From: Sediminivirga luteola
GTDB taxonomy: Bacteria > Actinomycetota > Actinomycetes > Actinomycetales > Brevibacteriaceae
Direction of reading: 5' to 3'
Length of the DNA: 64,000 bases
Assembly (NCBI RefSeq): GCF_014639315.1
Contig: NZ_BMFY01000002.1
Location: 1-64,000 of the forward strand
Position 1 is the first letter of the stretch; every line of letters starts with the position of its first letter. A program made the translations under genes and the position numbers. Shown in pieces: positions 7,619 to 16,699 of the stretch. The notes under the pieces were generated by a model, which was given only the letters and a program-made list of their open reading frames with translations, ran no database searches and was not told the DNA's origin.

Positions 7619-9409
7619 TCAGCCGGGCATGCCGGCGCGCTGCAACAGTTCGCTGCGCAGCCGGGTGAACCCGGCCAGGAGCTTGGCCTCACTGGCCCGT
7701 TCAGCCCCGGTGGTACGGGGATTGAGCAGAATCCTGTGCCGCAGCACCGCCAGCAGCGCCGAGGTGCGGATCATCTTCTGCATGATCGGCTTACCGCCCG
7801 GGAACCGCGCGGCCCAGGCACGGCCCTTGCGGCGACCGGCCCAGCTGCCGAACATCTCCGCCTCCGCCGGGGTCAGCCAGCCGGCCTGCGCGTAATCCTC
7901 CAGCGCCTGCCTGGTCCGCTTCACCTCATCGCGCCGCAGCAGCAACGCCGCCGTGAGCCAGCCGGCGAAGCACAGGAAGCCCATCAGCGCGGCCACCAGC
8001 AGATCCAGCAGGAACGTCAGGGACGTGCTGGCGATCAGGTTCCACAGGCCGTGCAGCAGCATGCCCACCGGCAGCCCCGCGAAGAACAGCCCGATGCCCC
8101 AGCCGAGCCCCGGCCGCCTGGCGCCGAAGCCCATGATCAGGCCGATCGCGCCAGTGAAGGCGACATGTGCGAAAGGAGTGAGCACGCCGCGCAGGAAGAA
8201 CGTCAGGCCTCCTGCGACGATCCCCCCACCGGCGCCCAGCTCCTGGCCTGCCATGGTGGCCGTGCCGATGTAGAGGATGTCCTCGGTGAAGGCGAAGCCG
8301 ATGCCGATCAGCGAGCCGAACAGGAGTCCCTGCAACGGCCCGTCGAAGTGCTTCCTCGCGAAGATCAGGATCGCAAGGAGCAGGACGCCCTTCGTCGACT
8401 CCTCGAACAGGGGAGCGTGGATGACCGGCCCGACCCAGTCCGGCGGGGCGCCGATCGTGAGCGCATAGGCGATCTCCGCGCCCAGCCCCAGCACGAGCGT
8501 CATCACCACCGAGGCGGCGGCGCCCCACAGCACGCACAACGCCATCATGATCGGCGACTGCGGCCGCCACCTGTCCAGCAGCCAGATGACGCCGACGACC
8601 ACGATCAGCGGCAGCGCCGCGAGCGGGACCACGACGAGCGCCGCCGGCCCGAAGACGAGCAGCGCGATCAGGAGCATGACGAGCAGCGCGACCGCCAGGA
8701 CGCATACGCCGATGAGCGCCACGATCCGGCGGGCGCTCCAGGACTTGCGTTGCCCCGGGAGCGCGATGGCGGTGGTGGTCCACTCGGTGCGCGGCTCAGC
8801 CGGGCGATAGGGCTGTTGCGGCGGCGCCACCTGGTGGCGCAGGCGCATCTCCTGGGTGATGGTGGGCGCGAAGACCGGCTGCGCAGCGGCCGGATAAGGC
8901 CGCTGCGGTCCTCCGGGCGGCACCAGCCCGCCCGGGTGGCCGGGCTGGGAAGGGCCGGGAGAGAAACCGCGCGGCGGGCCCGGCTGCGGCGCTGGCCGGG
9001 AGGGCTGGGGCTGCCGCGGTCCGGGCGGCTGCGAGCCCACCGGTCCCGGTGAGGACCGGAACGGAGCAGAAGCGGGAGCGCTCTGCGGGCCGGGCGCGCT
9101 CGCTGGCCGGGAGGCTCCGGGACCGGGGGAGGACGCCGGGGCGCCGTGGGGGTCCGGCTGCCCCTGGGGGTCCTGCCGACCCTGAGTGCCGTGCCCGCCG
9201 GGCGTGCCCTGGACGATGGGAGCGGGAGGCCTCGGCCCTGCCGGTCCCTGCGGTGGCGAGCCGGCGCGATGTCCCTGGGGTGTGCCCTGTGCGGATCCCG
9301 GCTCCGGGGTGGCTGGCGGGCGGAAACGCGGCGCCGCGGGACGGTGACCCGGCTGGGGCGGCGGGGACGGCCGAGAGGGATCGGTCGGTTCAGTCGACGG
9401 CTGGCTCAT
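7619..9409 (-). CDS. PrsW-family intramembrane metalloprotease with proline-rich N-terminal tail
   Basis: 596 residues. The first about 200 residues are an extreme Pro/Gly/Gln-rich cytoplasmic tail. About eight membrane helices follow, with the PrsW/abortive-infection signatures LFEESTKG, GFAFTEDILY, HVAFTGAIGLIMG and HGLWN. The glutamates and histidines are the expected zinc ligands. In Bacillus, PrsW cleaves an anti-sigma factor; the substrate here is unknown. A soluble tail of about 120 residues ends the protein. GAGGAG precedes ATG 9409. Upstream lie two strong hairpins that separate it from the DUF4190 gene on the same strand. Confidence 0.85.
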   Translation of the reverse strand: MSQPSTEPTDPSRPSPPPQPGHRPAAPRFRPPATPEPGSAQGTPQGHRAGSPPQGPAGPRPPAPIVQGTPGGHGTQGRQDPQGQPDPHGAPASSPGPGASRPASAPGPQSAPASAPFRSSPGPVGSQPPGPRQPQPSRPAPQPGPPRGFSPGPSQPGHPGGLVPPGGPQRPYPAAAQPVFAPTITQEMRLRHQVAPPQQPYRPAEPRTEWTTTAIALPGQRKSWSARRIVALIGVCVLAVALLVMLLIALLVFGPAALVVVPLAALPLIVVVGVIWLLDRWRPQSPIMMALCVLWGAAASVVMTLVLGLGAEIAYALTIGAPPDWVGPVIHAPLFEESTKGVLLLAILIFARKHFDGPLQGLLFGSLIGIGFAFTEDILYIGTATMAGQELGAGGGIVAGGLTFFLRGVLTPFAHVAFTGAIGLIMGFGARRPGLGWGIGLFFAGLPVGMLLHGLWNLIASTSLTFLLDLLVAALMGFLCFAGWLTAALLLRRDEVKRTRQALEDYAQAGWLTPAEAEMFGSWAGRRKGRAWAARFPGGKPIMQKMIRTSALLAVLRHRILLNPRTTGAERASEAKLLAGFTRLRSELLQRAGMPG

Positions 9410-9432
9410 CGGCGTCTCCTCGGGACGGTACA

Positions 9433-9468
9433 GCAGAGCGGGCGGGATCCTGATCCCGCCCGCTCTGC
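9433..9468 (-). terminator. Perfect 17-bp inverted repeat, probable terminator of the DUF4190 gene
   Basis: Left arm GCAGAGCGGGCGGGATC at 9433-9449 and its exact complement at 9452-9468, with a two-base loop. It lies after the stop of the minus-strand DUF4190 gene and 24 bases before prsW on the same strand. No T-run follows on either strand, so it may act as an intrinsic hairpin of the GC-rich actinobacterial type, or as an insulator or leader structure. Confidence 0.6.
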
Positions 9469-9495
9469 CCGGACATGTCTATGAGGTCCTGCGTA

Positions 9496-9517
9496 CGCCT
9501 GCCCGTACGGGCAGGCG
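9496..9517. repeat. Perfect 22-base palindrome downstream of the DUF4190 gene
   Basis: The half-site is CGCCTGCCCGT (9496-9506), followed directly by its exact complement (9507-9517). It is 20 bases downstream of the DUF4190 stop and next to the 17-bp hairpin. It may be a second terminator stem or a protein-binding site. Confidence 0.5.
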
Positions 9518-9537
9518 GCACCGCGTGCGCAGCCGCG

Positions 9538-9870
9538 TCAGTAGCCGGCGGTACCCGCGGCGTTGACGGCGATCACGATGAAGACGATGTACGCGATCCA
9601 GAACAGGACGCCGATGATGGTGAAGATGATACCCAGGATGAAGCCCCACTTGCCCAGCTGGTTGTCCGCCAGGCCGGCCTCGCGGGACTTCTTCCGGGAG
9701 AGGAAGCCGAGGATGATGCCGACGGGGGCGGCCAGGAATGCGAAGACGAGGGCCAGGATGCCCAGGGTCTGACCCGGATCCTCCTGGGTCGGGGCGGGCT
9801 GGTAGCCACCCTGCGGGGCGCCGTAGTTCGGCTGGCCCGGCTGAGCGGGGTAGTTCGGGTTCTCAGACAT
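9538..9870 (-). CDS. Small DUF4190-like membrane protein
   Basis: 110 residues. The N-terminus is Pro/Tyr/Gln-rich (YPAQPGQPNYGAPQGGYQPA). A hydrophobic pair of helices follows at about 38-60 and 77-100, separated by SRKKSREAGLADNQLGKWG. This is the usual plan of actinobacterial DUF4190 proteins of unknown function. ATG 9870 is preceded by GAGGAGCC at short distance. It shares the proline-rich-tail style with the neighbouring PrsW protein, but no functional link is shown. Confidence 0.75.
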   Translation of the reverse strand: MSENPNYPAQPGQPNYGAPQGGYQPAPTQEDPGQTLGILALVFAFLAAPVGIILGFLSRKKSREAGLADNQLGKWGFILGIIFTIIGVLFWIAYIVFIVIAVNAAGTAGY

Positions 9871-10066
9871 GGACGTGGCTCCTCGTGTTGAGTTCTACCG
9901 GTGCTGGGGACGGACAGGTCAGTCGCCTTGTCCGCCCGCTCCACTAGTGATCATATGCGCCTCGCGGTGATTTTTCAGGATTCTCGCTGTGACGGATCGG
10001 ACACATGGCGACACACGAGGGCGCCCGGCCGGCAATCGGACCAGCTGCCAGGAGCGCCGGCGGGCC

Positions 10067-11305
10067 TCATCTCGGCAGGCGCGCAAGCGGTGCCGGCCGG
10101 TGCAGGGTGACGTGCTCCGGGGTGAGATCCTTCAGGGACGTCACGCCGATGAGCGCCATCGTCCGTGCCGCCTCCTGCGCCAGCAGCTCGATCACCCGGT
10201 CGACGCCGAGCCGGCCGCCGGCCATCAGACCGTACAGATAGGCCCGGCCGACGAGGGCGAAGTCCGCCCCCGCAGCGATCGCGGCGATGACGTCACCGCC
10301 GTTCATGATGCCGGTGTCGACGATGATCTCCGTGTCGCGGCCCACCCGCTCCCGGACCTCGGGGATGGTGTGCAGGGGCACCGGGGCGCGGTCGAGCTGA
10401 CGGCCGCCGTGGTTGGACAGGACCACCCCGTCGGCGCCGCTGGCGACGACGGCCGCGGCGTCATCGGCGGTCTGGATGCCTTTGACGAACAGCTTGCCCG
10501 GCCACTGCTGCCGCAGCCACTCCAGATCGGAGAACTCCAGAGTGGGGTCGAACATCTCGTTGATCAGCTCGCCCACCGTGCCGGTGTAGCTGCTCAGGGA
10601 GGCGAACGTCAGCGGCTCGGTGGACAGGAAGTTGTACCACCACTCGGGCCGGTAGGAGGCGTCCAGCACGGTCTTCAGGGTCAGCGACGGCGGGATGGTC
10701 ATGCCGTTGCGGACATCGCGCAGACGCGCCCCGGCGACCGCCGTGTCCACCGTGACCATGAGCGTGTCGAAGCCCGCCGCGGCGGCACGGTCCACGATGG
10801 CCCGGCTCTTCTCGCGGTCCTTCCACAGGTACAGCTGGAACCAGCGGCGGGAACCGGGCGCCGCTGCGGCGACGTCCTCGACCGAGGTCGTGCCCATGGT
10901 GGAGAGCGTGAACGGGATGCCTGCGGCGGCGGCCGCCTGGACGCCGGCGACCTCCCCCTCGGCGTGCATCATGCGGGTGAAACCGGTCGGCGCGATACCG
11001 AAGGGAAGCTCGGAGAAGCCCCCGGCGATGGTGGTGCCCAGATCGATCTGCGCGACATTGCGCAGCACCCCGGGCTTGAACTCGACGGCCTGGAACGCGG
11101 CCCGGGCCTTGGCGAGGCCGAGTTCCAGCTCAGCGGCACCGTCGGTGTAGTCGAACGGCGCCTTGGGCGTGCGCCGCTTGGCGATGCGCCGCAGATCCCA
11201 CACATCCGCCGCCGCAGCCACCCGCGCGCGCCTCCGGTTGAGGTCCGGCCGCTTGAACTGCAGAAGCGGGCGCAATTGATGCCATTCGGGTAGCTGACGG
11301 CGCAT
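10067..11305 (-). CDS. lldD: FMN-dependent alpha-hydroxy-acid dehydrogenase, L-lactate dehydrogenase-like
   Basis: 412 residues with the (S)-2-hydroxyacid dehydrogenase TIM barrel. Motifs are [56 protein letters not shown] and the substrate motif [10 protein letters not shown]. Likely oxidises L-lactate and passes electrons to the quinone pool. It is coupled to mqo: ATG 11314 overlaps the mqo stop (ATGA), while GGAAGG sits nine bases before ATG 11305, which I prefer. Pairing with mqo suggests joint use of lactate and malate. A mycofactocin-type or glycolate specificity cannot be excluded. Confidence 0.85.
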   Translation of the reverse strand: MRRQLPEWHQLRPLLQFKRPDLNRRRARVAAAADVWDLRRIAKRRTPKAPFDYTDGAAELELGLAKARAAFQAVEFKPGVLRNVAQIDLGTTIAGGFSELPFGIAPTGFTRMMHAEGEVAGVQAAAAAGIPFTLSTMGTTSVEDVAAAAPGSRRWFQLYLWKDREKSRAIVDRAAAAGFDTLMVTVDTAVAGARLRDVRNGMTIPPSLTLKTVLDASYRPEWWYNFLSTEPLTFASLSSYTGTVGELINEMFDPTLEFSDLEWLRQQWPGKLFVKGIQTADDAAAVVASGADGVVLSNHGGRQLDRAPVPLHTIPEVRERVGRDTEIIVDTGIMNGGDVIAAIAAGADFALVGRAYLYGLMAGGRLGVDRVIELLAQEAARTMALIGVTSLKDLTPEHVTLHRPAPLARLPR

Positions 11306-11310
11306 CGGGG

Positions 11311-12786
11311 TCATCCTTCCAGTTTGAGTGTCTCCGCGGTCTCCTCGCGTACCTTCTTCAGCAGGGCGGTGTCCTCGCGCAGGGCCGTGCCCAGGGACGG
11401 GATCCGCTCCTTGAGCTTGCTCTCCCAGCCGGCGTACCGCTGGGGGAAGCACCGCTGGAGCACGCCGATCATGGCGCTCACGGCGGTGGACGCGCCGGGG
11501 GAGGCACCCAGCAGGGCAGCCACCGAGCCGTCCGCGGCGGCCACCAGCTCGGTGCCGAAGGCGAGCATGCCGCCGCGCTTGGGGTCCTTCTTCATGATCT
11601 GCACGCGCTGGCCGGCCGTGATGAGCTCCCAGTCCTGCGCCGAGGCGCCCGGGAAGAACTCCCGCAGGCTCTCCAGGCGCTGGTTCTTGTTCTTCGCCAG
11701 CTCACCGATCAGATAGCGCATGAGGTCCTGGTTGTCCTTGGCGACGCCCAGCATGGTGCCGATGTTGTCGCCGCGGACGGAGCCGGGCAGATCCCACAGC
11801 TTGCCGGTCTTGAGGAACTTGGGCGAGAACCCGGCGTAGGGACCGAACATGAGGTATTCGCGCCCTTCGATCACCCGGGTGTCCAGGTGCGGGACGGACA
11901 TCGGCGGCGCGCCGGTGGCGGCCTGGCCGTAGACCTTGGCGCGGTGCCGGGCCACGAGTTCCGGGTTCGCGGTGCGCAGGAACTGCCCGCTCACCGGGAA
12001 TCCGCCGTATCCGCGGCCCTCGGCGATGCCGGACTTCTGCAGCAGCGGCAGGGCACCGCCGCCGGCGCCGATGAAGACGAACTTCGCGTCGAGCTCGAAG
12101 GTCTCGCGGCGCCCGCGGTCCTTCACGCGCACGATCCAGCCGGTGGCCGAGCGGGTCAGATCGGTCACCTCGTGGCCGGTGCGGATCGGCACGCCCTGGG
12201 AGCCGATGTGAGTCAGCAGCTGCCGGCTGAGGGAGCCGAAGTCGACGTCCGTGCCGGAGGTGAAGCGCGAGACGCCGTTGACCTCGCCGCCGGGCCGGCC
12301 GTCGAACATCAGCGGCAGCCACTCGGCGTGGGTGGCCGGGTCGTCGGAGTACTCGATGTCGGCGAAGAGCGGGTTCTCCTTCAGCGCCTCGTAGCGGGCG
12401 CGGATGTAGTCCCGGCCGGATTCGCCCCGGCCGTAGCTTAAGTGCGGCACCGGGTTGATGAAGGTTCCGGGCTCGTCCAGGACGCCCTCCCGGACCAGGT
12501 GGCTCCAGTACTGGCGGGAGACGTGGAAGCGCTCGTTGATGTCGATCGCCTTGGTGATGTCGATCGATCCATCGGCTTTCAGCGGCGTGTAGTTCAGCTC
12601 GCACAGCGCCGCGTGGCCGGTACCGGCGTTGTTCCAGGGGTCGCTGCTCTCCCGTGCCACGAAGTCGAGCCGTTCGAAGACCCGGATGTCGAGACCGGGT
12701 TCGAGGTCCTTGAGCAGAGCGCCCAGCGTGGCACTCATGATGCCCGAACCGATGAGGACTACATCAACGTTTTCTCTGGTCGACAT
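11311..12786 (-). CDS. mqo: Malate:quinone oxidoreductase
   Basis: Membrane-associated FAD enzyme of the TCA cycle that oxidises malate with quinone. 491 residues, the family length. [20 protein letters not shown] is the FAD-binding start. [47 protein letters not shown] and [14 protein letters not shown] are typical Mqo blocks. AGGAG lies directly before ATG 12786. It is first in a two-gene unit with the lactate dehydrogenase-like gene, so two quinone-reducing dehydrogenases are co-expressed. Confidence 0.95.
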   Translation of the reverse strand: MSTRENVDVVLIGSGIMSATLGALLKDLEPGLDIRVFERLDFVARESSDPWNNAGTGHAALCELNYTPLKADGSIDITKAIDINERFHVSRQYWSHLVREGVLDEPGTFINPVPHLSYGRGESGRDYIRARYEALKENPLFADIEYSDDPATHAEWLPLMFDGRPGGEVNGVSRFTSGTDVDFGSLSRQLLTHIGSQGVPIRTGHEVTDLTRSATGWIVRVKDRGRRETFELDAKFVFIGAGGGALPLLQKSGIAEGRGYGGFPVSGQFLRTANPELVARHRAKVYGQAATGAPPMSVPHLDTRVIEGREYLMFGPYAGFSPKFLKTGKLWDLPGSVRGDNIGTMLGVAKDNQDLMRYLIGELAKNKNQRLESLREFFPGASAQDWELITAGQRVQIMKKDPKRGGMLAFGTELVAAADGSVAALLGASPGASTAVSAMIGVLQRCFPQRYAGWESKLKERIPSLGTALREDTALLKKVREETAETLKLEG

Positions 12787-12885
12787 CTCCTGTGCTTTCC
12801 TTGGGAAGCGATCGCGAACTCTCTGCTGGCACTCTACTCCGAGGCCCGGCGCGAGCAGGAATCGGGGAGCGGCACGCCAGCCGGC

Positions 12886-14847
12886 TCAGCCCTGCGCGTC
12901 CTGGCCGGCGGCCCGGACCTGCTCCCAGGACAACCGCCTGACCACGCCCGGCGGCGGCGCCGCCAGCGCCGCGATGGCCTGGTCCCTGCGATCGGGGTCC
13001 AGATCGTCTCCGATCCGGTCCAGCAGCACCACGCTGCGAGGCCGTGCCAGCCCGCCGAGCAGCTCGCGCACCGCGTTCATCAGATCGATCGCGAGGTTCT
13101 CCGCGCCCTCGGGGGTCGCGGCCCGCGCCGCGGCTTCCTGAGCGACGACGACGGCGGCGACCAGCGAGCGGCCCAGCCGCGCATCCGGCCGGACGGTGAC
13201 GAGCGCCTCGCGGACGAAGGGATGGTCCAGCAGCACCTCGCGGACCTCGGTGAAGGAGACCAGCTGCCCGGAGATGGACACCACATCGTCCTTCCGGCCA
13301 AGGAACTCCAGACTGACCGCCGCCTGTGCTGTCTGCGCCGCCTCGTCCGGGCCCGTCCCGGTGCCGGCTTGACCGCCGGGCACACGGCGCGCCAGGTCAC
13401 CGGTCGCGTACAGGCCCTCCCCCAGCCGGGTCCACTGCCGGGCGATCTCCTCGGCGGGCTCTCCCTCGACCCCTCGGATGGACCCCGGCCAGGGCAGCCG
13501 CAGCACCGCCTCGCCCCGGCCGTCGGCGCTCCCGGGGTCCTCGATCACGTCCAGGCCGCAGCCGGGGATGGGTTCTGCGGGGCTGAGACCGTTCTGCACG
13601 ACGATGCCGCCGAGCTGCAGCTGGCCCCAGGCGTCGCCCAGCTGCAGGGCGTCCCCGCCGGCACCGCCGAGCGCGTCGCGGATCCACTGCTGCAGTTCCG
13701 GTTCCACCGCCTCGCCGGCCGTGACGACTTTCTGCAGGGCGGAGTGCTGAGCCACGTCCGGCGGTTCGCCGTGCCAGGCGCGCATGGCCCGCAGCACGGA
13801 CGGCGGGGTGACCATGGTGCCCACCCGGTACCGGGCCAGGATCTCCCACGCCCTGCGCTGGGTGGGGACATCGAGGGTGCCCTCGTACATGACCGGCGTG
13901 TCGCCCCGCAGCAGGGGGCCGATGACGCCGGAGAACTGCGAGACCGCCCAGGCGATGTCCCCGGCGCACCAGAAGACCCGGCCGTCCTGCGGCCGCAGCG
14001 CGCCGTGCACCGCCAGCAGCGAGACCGCCAGGTGGGCGTTCCCGTGCACGGTCGAGGCGGGCCTGCCGCCGCGGTTGGCCAGGCTGACGGTGCACACCGG
14101 GGCCCCGGAGGGCAGTGAGGCCGCACGCCCGGCTTCCTCCTCGCGCCGCACCCGCGCGGCACCGGAGGCGGCGAGCTCGTGGTACCAGAGGTCGCCCTCG
14201 TACCACGCCACGTCCATCCCGGTACGGCGGACGACGATGGTCTGCTCGACGGAGTCGATGGCGGTGAGCGCCTCGTCCGCGCGTGCCTTGAGCGGCATCA
14301 CCGTGCCGTGCCGCCAGGCGCCGTCCTGGGTGAGGAGGATCCGGGGCTGCTGCGCGGCCAGCCGGTCGGCGAGGGCCTCGGCCGGCAGCGGCGCGGGCAG
14401 CACCGAGTACACGGCGCCGATGCGCATGCTCGCCAGCATGGCGGTGACGGTCTCCGGCAGCCAGCCCAGATGGATGCCCACCCGGTCCCCGGTGCCGATG
14501 CCCAGCCCGCGCAGGGCCGCCGCGAGCGCCTTCACATCGTCCAGCAGCTCCCGGTAGCTCAGGCTGCGCCGGTCTCCGGGCTCGCCCTCCCAGTGCATGG
14601 CGACGCGGTCACCGTGACCGGCGTCCACATGCCGGTCCAGCGCGTTCACGCTCAGATTCAGCCGTCCGCCGGCGAACCATTCCCCGCCGTACTCGCCTTC
14701 ACGCCACAGCTCCTGCGGTGCGACGTCCCAGTCCAGCCGCTCCATCACGCGTTCCCAGGCGGCGGTGTCGACACCGCGCTCACGCGCCGCCCGGCTGAAC
14801 TCCGGATCCCTGCCCGCCGCGCCCGTCATCGTCCTGTCCTCACCCAT
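12886..14847 (-). CDS. Acetyl-CoA-synthetase-like protein with degenerate catalytic motifs
   Basis: About 653 residues with the Acs layout: N-terminal WFAGGRLNLSVNALDRH, then RSLSYRELLDDV, DGRVFWCAGDIAW, YEGTLDVPT, DAWGQLQLGG (normally DtyWQTE) and GRKDDVVSISGQLVSFTEVR. Key parts differ from active AMP-forming enzymes. The phosphate-binding TSGTTGKPKG is replaced by SLANRGGRPASTVHG, and the C-terminal SGKIMRR-type lysine motif is replaced by GDDLDPDRRD. It may be catalytically weak or regulatory, or it may use another activated acyl. ATG 14847 overlaps the stop of the upstream iclR gene by eight bases; ATG 14829 is an alternative. Confidence 0.7.
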   Translation of the reverse strand: MGEDRTMTGAAGRDPEFSRAARERGVDTAAWERVMERLDWDVAPQELWREGEYGGEWFAGGRLNLSVNALDRHVDAGHGDRVAMHWEGEPGDRRSLSYRELLDDVKALAAALRGLGIGTGDRVGIHLGWLPETVTAMLASMRIGAVYSVLPAPLPAEALADRLAAQQPRILLTQDGAWRHGTVMPLKARADEALTAIDSVEQTIVVRRTGMDVAWYEGDLWYHELAASGAARVRREEEAGRAASLPSGAPVCTVSLANRGGRPASTVHGNAHLAVSLLAVHGALRPQDGRVFWCAGDIAWAVSQFSGVIGPLLRGDTPVMYEGTLDVPTQRRAWEILARYRVGTMVTPPSVLRAMRAWHGEPPDVAQHSALQKVVTAGEAVEPELQQWIRDALGGAGGDALQLGDAWGQLQLGGIVVQNGLSPAEPIPGCGLDVIEDPGSADGRGEAVLRLPWPGSIRGVEGEPAEEIARQWTRLGEGLYATGDLARRVPGGQAGTGTGPDEAAQTAQAAVSLEFLGRKDDVVSISGQLVSFTEVREVLLDHPFVREALVTVRPDARLGRSLVAAVVVAQEAAARAATPEGAENLAIDLMNAVRELLGGLARPRSVVLLDRIGDDLDPDRRDQAIAALAAPPPGVVRRLSWEQVRAAGQDAQG

Positions 14848-15592
14848 TGCCCAGCGCCCTTCCCGCGGCACGTGCGGCTTTCGTCAAGTGAGCGGCCACT
14901 GCCGCGCAGGCGGACTCGTCAGCCGGGTCCTCGACCGCCGCGGAGAGCGCCGCCACGGTGGCACCGGTGGCATCGACGACGGGCACGGCCACCTCGCCGG
15001 CGTGCACGGGATCGGGGCCCTCGGCGGCGAGCCAGTCCGCGCCCGCCCAGTCCTGCCGTGCGTCGTCCGCCAGCTGTGCCGTCTGAGGTCCGCACGACTG
15101 GAGCGCCTGCTGCCAGATCTCCTCGCCGCCCCGGGCCGCGATCAGACGGCCGCCGGCCGTGTGCAGTGCCGGATGCACACGATGCGAGTCCCGGTAGGGG
15201 CCGCTGTCCGGACCGTCGGCGTGATCGGCGTAGACCGTCTCCCCGCGGACCAGCATCTGCACTGACACGGTGCCACCGACCAGTGCCGGCAGCCCCGGCA
15301 GATAGGGGGTCAGGGCCGCCAGGAGCGGGTGCCGGGAGAGATAGCGGTGGGACAGGCGGGTCAGCTCAGGGCCCAGGCTGTACCGGGACGAACGTGGATC
15401 CTGGTGCACCAGATCCGCCAGCACGAGAGAGCGCAGCAGCCGGTGCACCGTGGGCACCGACATCCCCGAGCGCTCGGCCAGATCGGTCAGCTGCTGGTAG
15501 GCCGGGCCCTGGCCCAGGAGTTCCAGGAGCAGCACGGCGTTCCGCACGGTGCCGAGACTGCCCCGGCCCTTGGCGTCGTTCACCGCGGTCAT
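14840..15592 (-). CDS. IclR-family transcriptional regulator
   Basis: 250 residues. The winged helix is at about 12-70 (LTDLAERSGMSVPTVHRLLR, SRYSLGPELTRLS). An effector domain follows with VSVQMLVRGETVYADH, and a loosely conserved C-terminal half where typical IclR proteins have the FGR and CxAAP-like segments. It is transcribed with the Acs-like gene and divergently from the livG operon across a 231-base spacer. It is the best candidate to control both. The ATG has AGGCAGGAC just upstream. Confidence 0.8.
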   Translation of the reverse strand: MTAVNDAKGRGSLGTVRNAVLLLELLGQGPAYQQLTDLAERSGMSVPTVHRLLRSLVLADLVHQDPRSSRYSLGPELTRLSHRYLSRHPLLAALTPYLPGLPALVGGTVSVQMLVRGETVYADHADGPDSGPYRDSHRVHPALHTAGGRLIAARGGEEIWQQALQSCGPQTAQLADDARQDWAGADWLAAEGPDPVHAGEVAVPVVDATGATVAALSAAVEDPADESACAAVAAHLTKAARAAGRALGNG

Positions 15593-15684
15593 GTCCTGCC
15601 TCTCTCATGGGCGATCAGGGGAGGGCACGCGCAGAGGATGCGCGTTTTCGCATCATCACACGTGAGGACAGAATACTGAAAATC

Positions 15685-15721
15685 TTTCCATTGACCACTC
15701 TTGCCTTTCAGATAGTGGAAA
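15685..15721. promoter_or_regulatory. Candidate operator/promoter region between iclR and livG
   Basis: TTTCCA at 15685-15690 and TGGAAA at 15716-15721 form a spaced inverted repeat across TTGACC (15691-15696), a possible -35 box for the rightward liv operon. The spacer between the divergent genes (15593-15823) is noticeably AT-richer than the coding DNA here. A distinct -10 box is not clear. An IclR site is plausible by position only. Confidence 0.25.
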
Positions 15722-15823
15722 CGTATTGTCGGATCGTGACGTGAGCTGGTTCACATCGACGTGGACCTTCCGGCTCGACGCATCCGTACCGGAGCGAGCC
15801 GTACAGCGTGCGAAGGAGCACAC

Positions 15824-16699
15824 ATGCGTACCAGGGCGTACCAGCACAGCCTGAGTTCGAGCACGGTCCCCTCAGGGGAACCCCTTCTGGAAGTCGACGC
15901 CGTCTCCCTGCGCTTCGGCGGGGTGCAGGCACTGCGGAGCGTGTCCTTCACCGTCAACAGCGGCAGGATCCACTCCATCATCGGGCCCAACGGCGCCGGC
16001 AAATCCTCCCTGCTCAACTGCATCAGCGGCCTCTACCGGCCCCAGGAGGGAGAGGTGCGGCTGCACAGCCGCAGCGCTGAGGACACAGGAGGCGGCGCGG
16101 ATCGCACCCACCGGCTGAACTCGCTTCCGCCGTACCGGATCGCGCGGCTCGGCGTGGCCCGCTCGTTCCAGAACATCGAGCTGTTCTCCCAGCTGACCGT
16201 GCTGGAGAACCTGATGCTCGGCCGCCACGTGCACATGCGCCACAGCGTGCTCGCCTCCGCCCTGTGGTTCGGCCCCGGACGGCGCCAGGAGATCGCCCAC
16301 CGGGAACTCGTCGAGGAGGTCATCGACCTGCTCCAGCTCCAGGCACACCGGAAACAACCGGTCGGATCCCTGGCCTACGGCATCCAGAAGCGCGTCGAAC
16401 TGGGCCGCGCGTTGTGCTTGCAGCCGGCCCTCCTGCTGCTGGACGAGCCCATGGCCGGCATGAACGCCGAGGAGAAGGAGGACATGGCCCGCTACATCCT
16501 CGACGTCCACGAGCTCGCCGGGGTCTCGATCGTGTTGATCGAGCACGATATGAACGTCGTGATGGACATCTCCAGCCACGTGAGCGTCCTCGACTTCGGC
16601 AAGCTCATCGCCGACGGTCACCCGGACGAGGTCAAGGCCGACCCGCGCGTGATCGAGGCGTATCTCGGTGCCGAGGACTCGGAGGTGGCCCAGCCATGA
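15824..16699 (+). CDS. livG: Branched-chain-type ABC transporter ATP-binding protein (LivG-like)
   Basis: 291 residues. Walker A GPNGAGKSSLLN, Q-loop region ARSFQNIELFSQLTVLENL, signature LAYGIQKRVELGRAL and Walker B LLLLDEPMAGMN. The C-terminal EHDMNVVMDIS and YLGAED ending are typical of LivG. It would energise the LivH/LivM permease. AAGGAG at 15813-15818 fixes the ATG at 15824. First gene of a seven-gene unit; its stop overlaps the ligase start as ATGA. Confidence 0.9.
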   Translation: MRTRAYQHSLSSSTVPSGEPLLEVDAVSLRFGGVQALRSVSFTVNSGRIHSIIGPNGAGKSSLLNCISGLYRPQEGEVRLHSRSAEDTGGGADRTHRLNSLPPYRIARLGVARSFQNIELFSQLTVLENLMLGRHVHMRHSVLASALWFGPGRRQEIAHRELVEEVIDLLQLQAHRKQPVGSLAYGIQKRVELGRALCLQPALLLLDEPMAGMNAEEKEDMARYILDVHELAGVSIVLIEHDMNVVMDISSHVSVLDFGKLIADGHPDEVKADPRVIEAYLGAEDSEVAQP

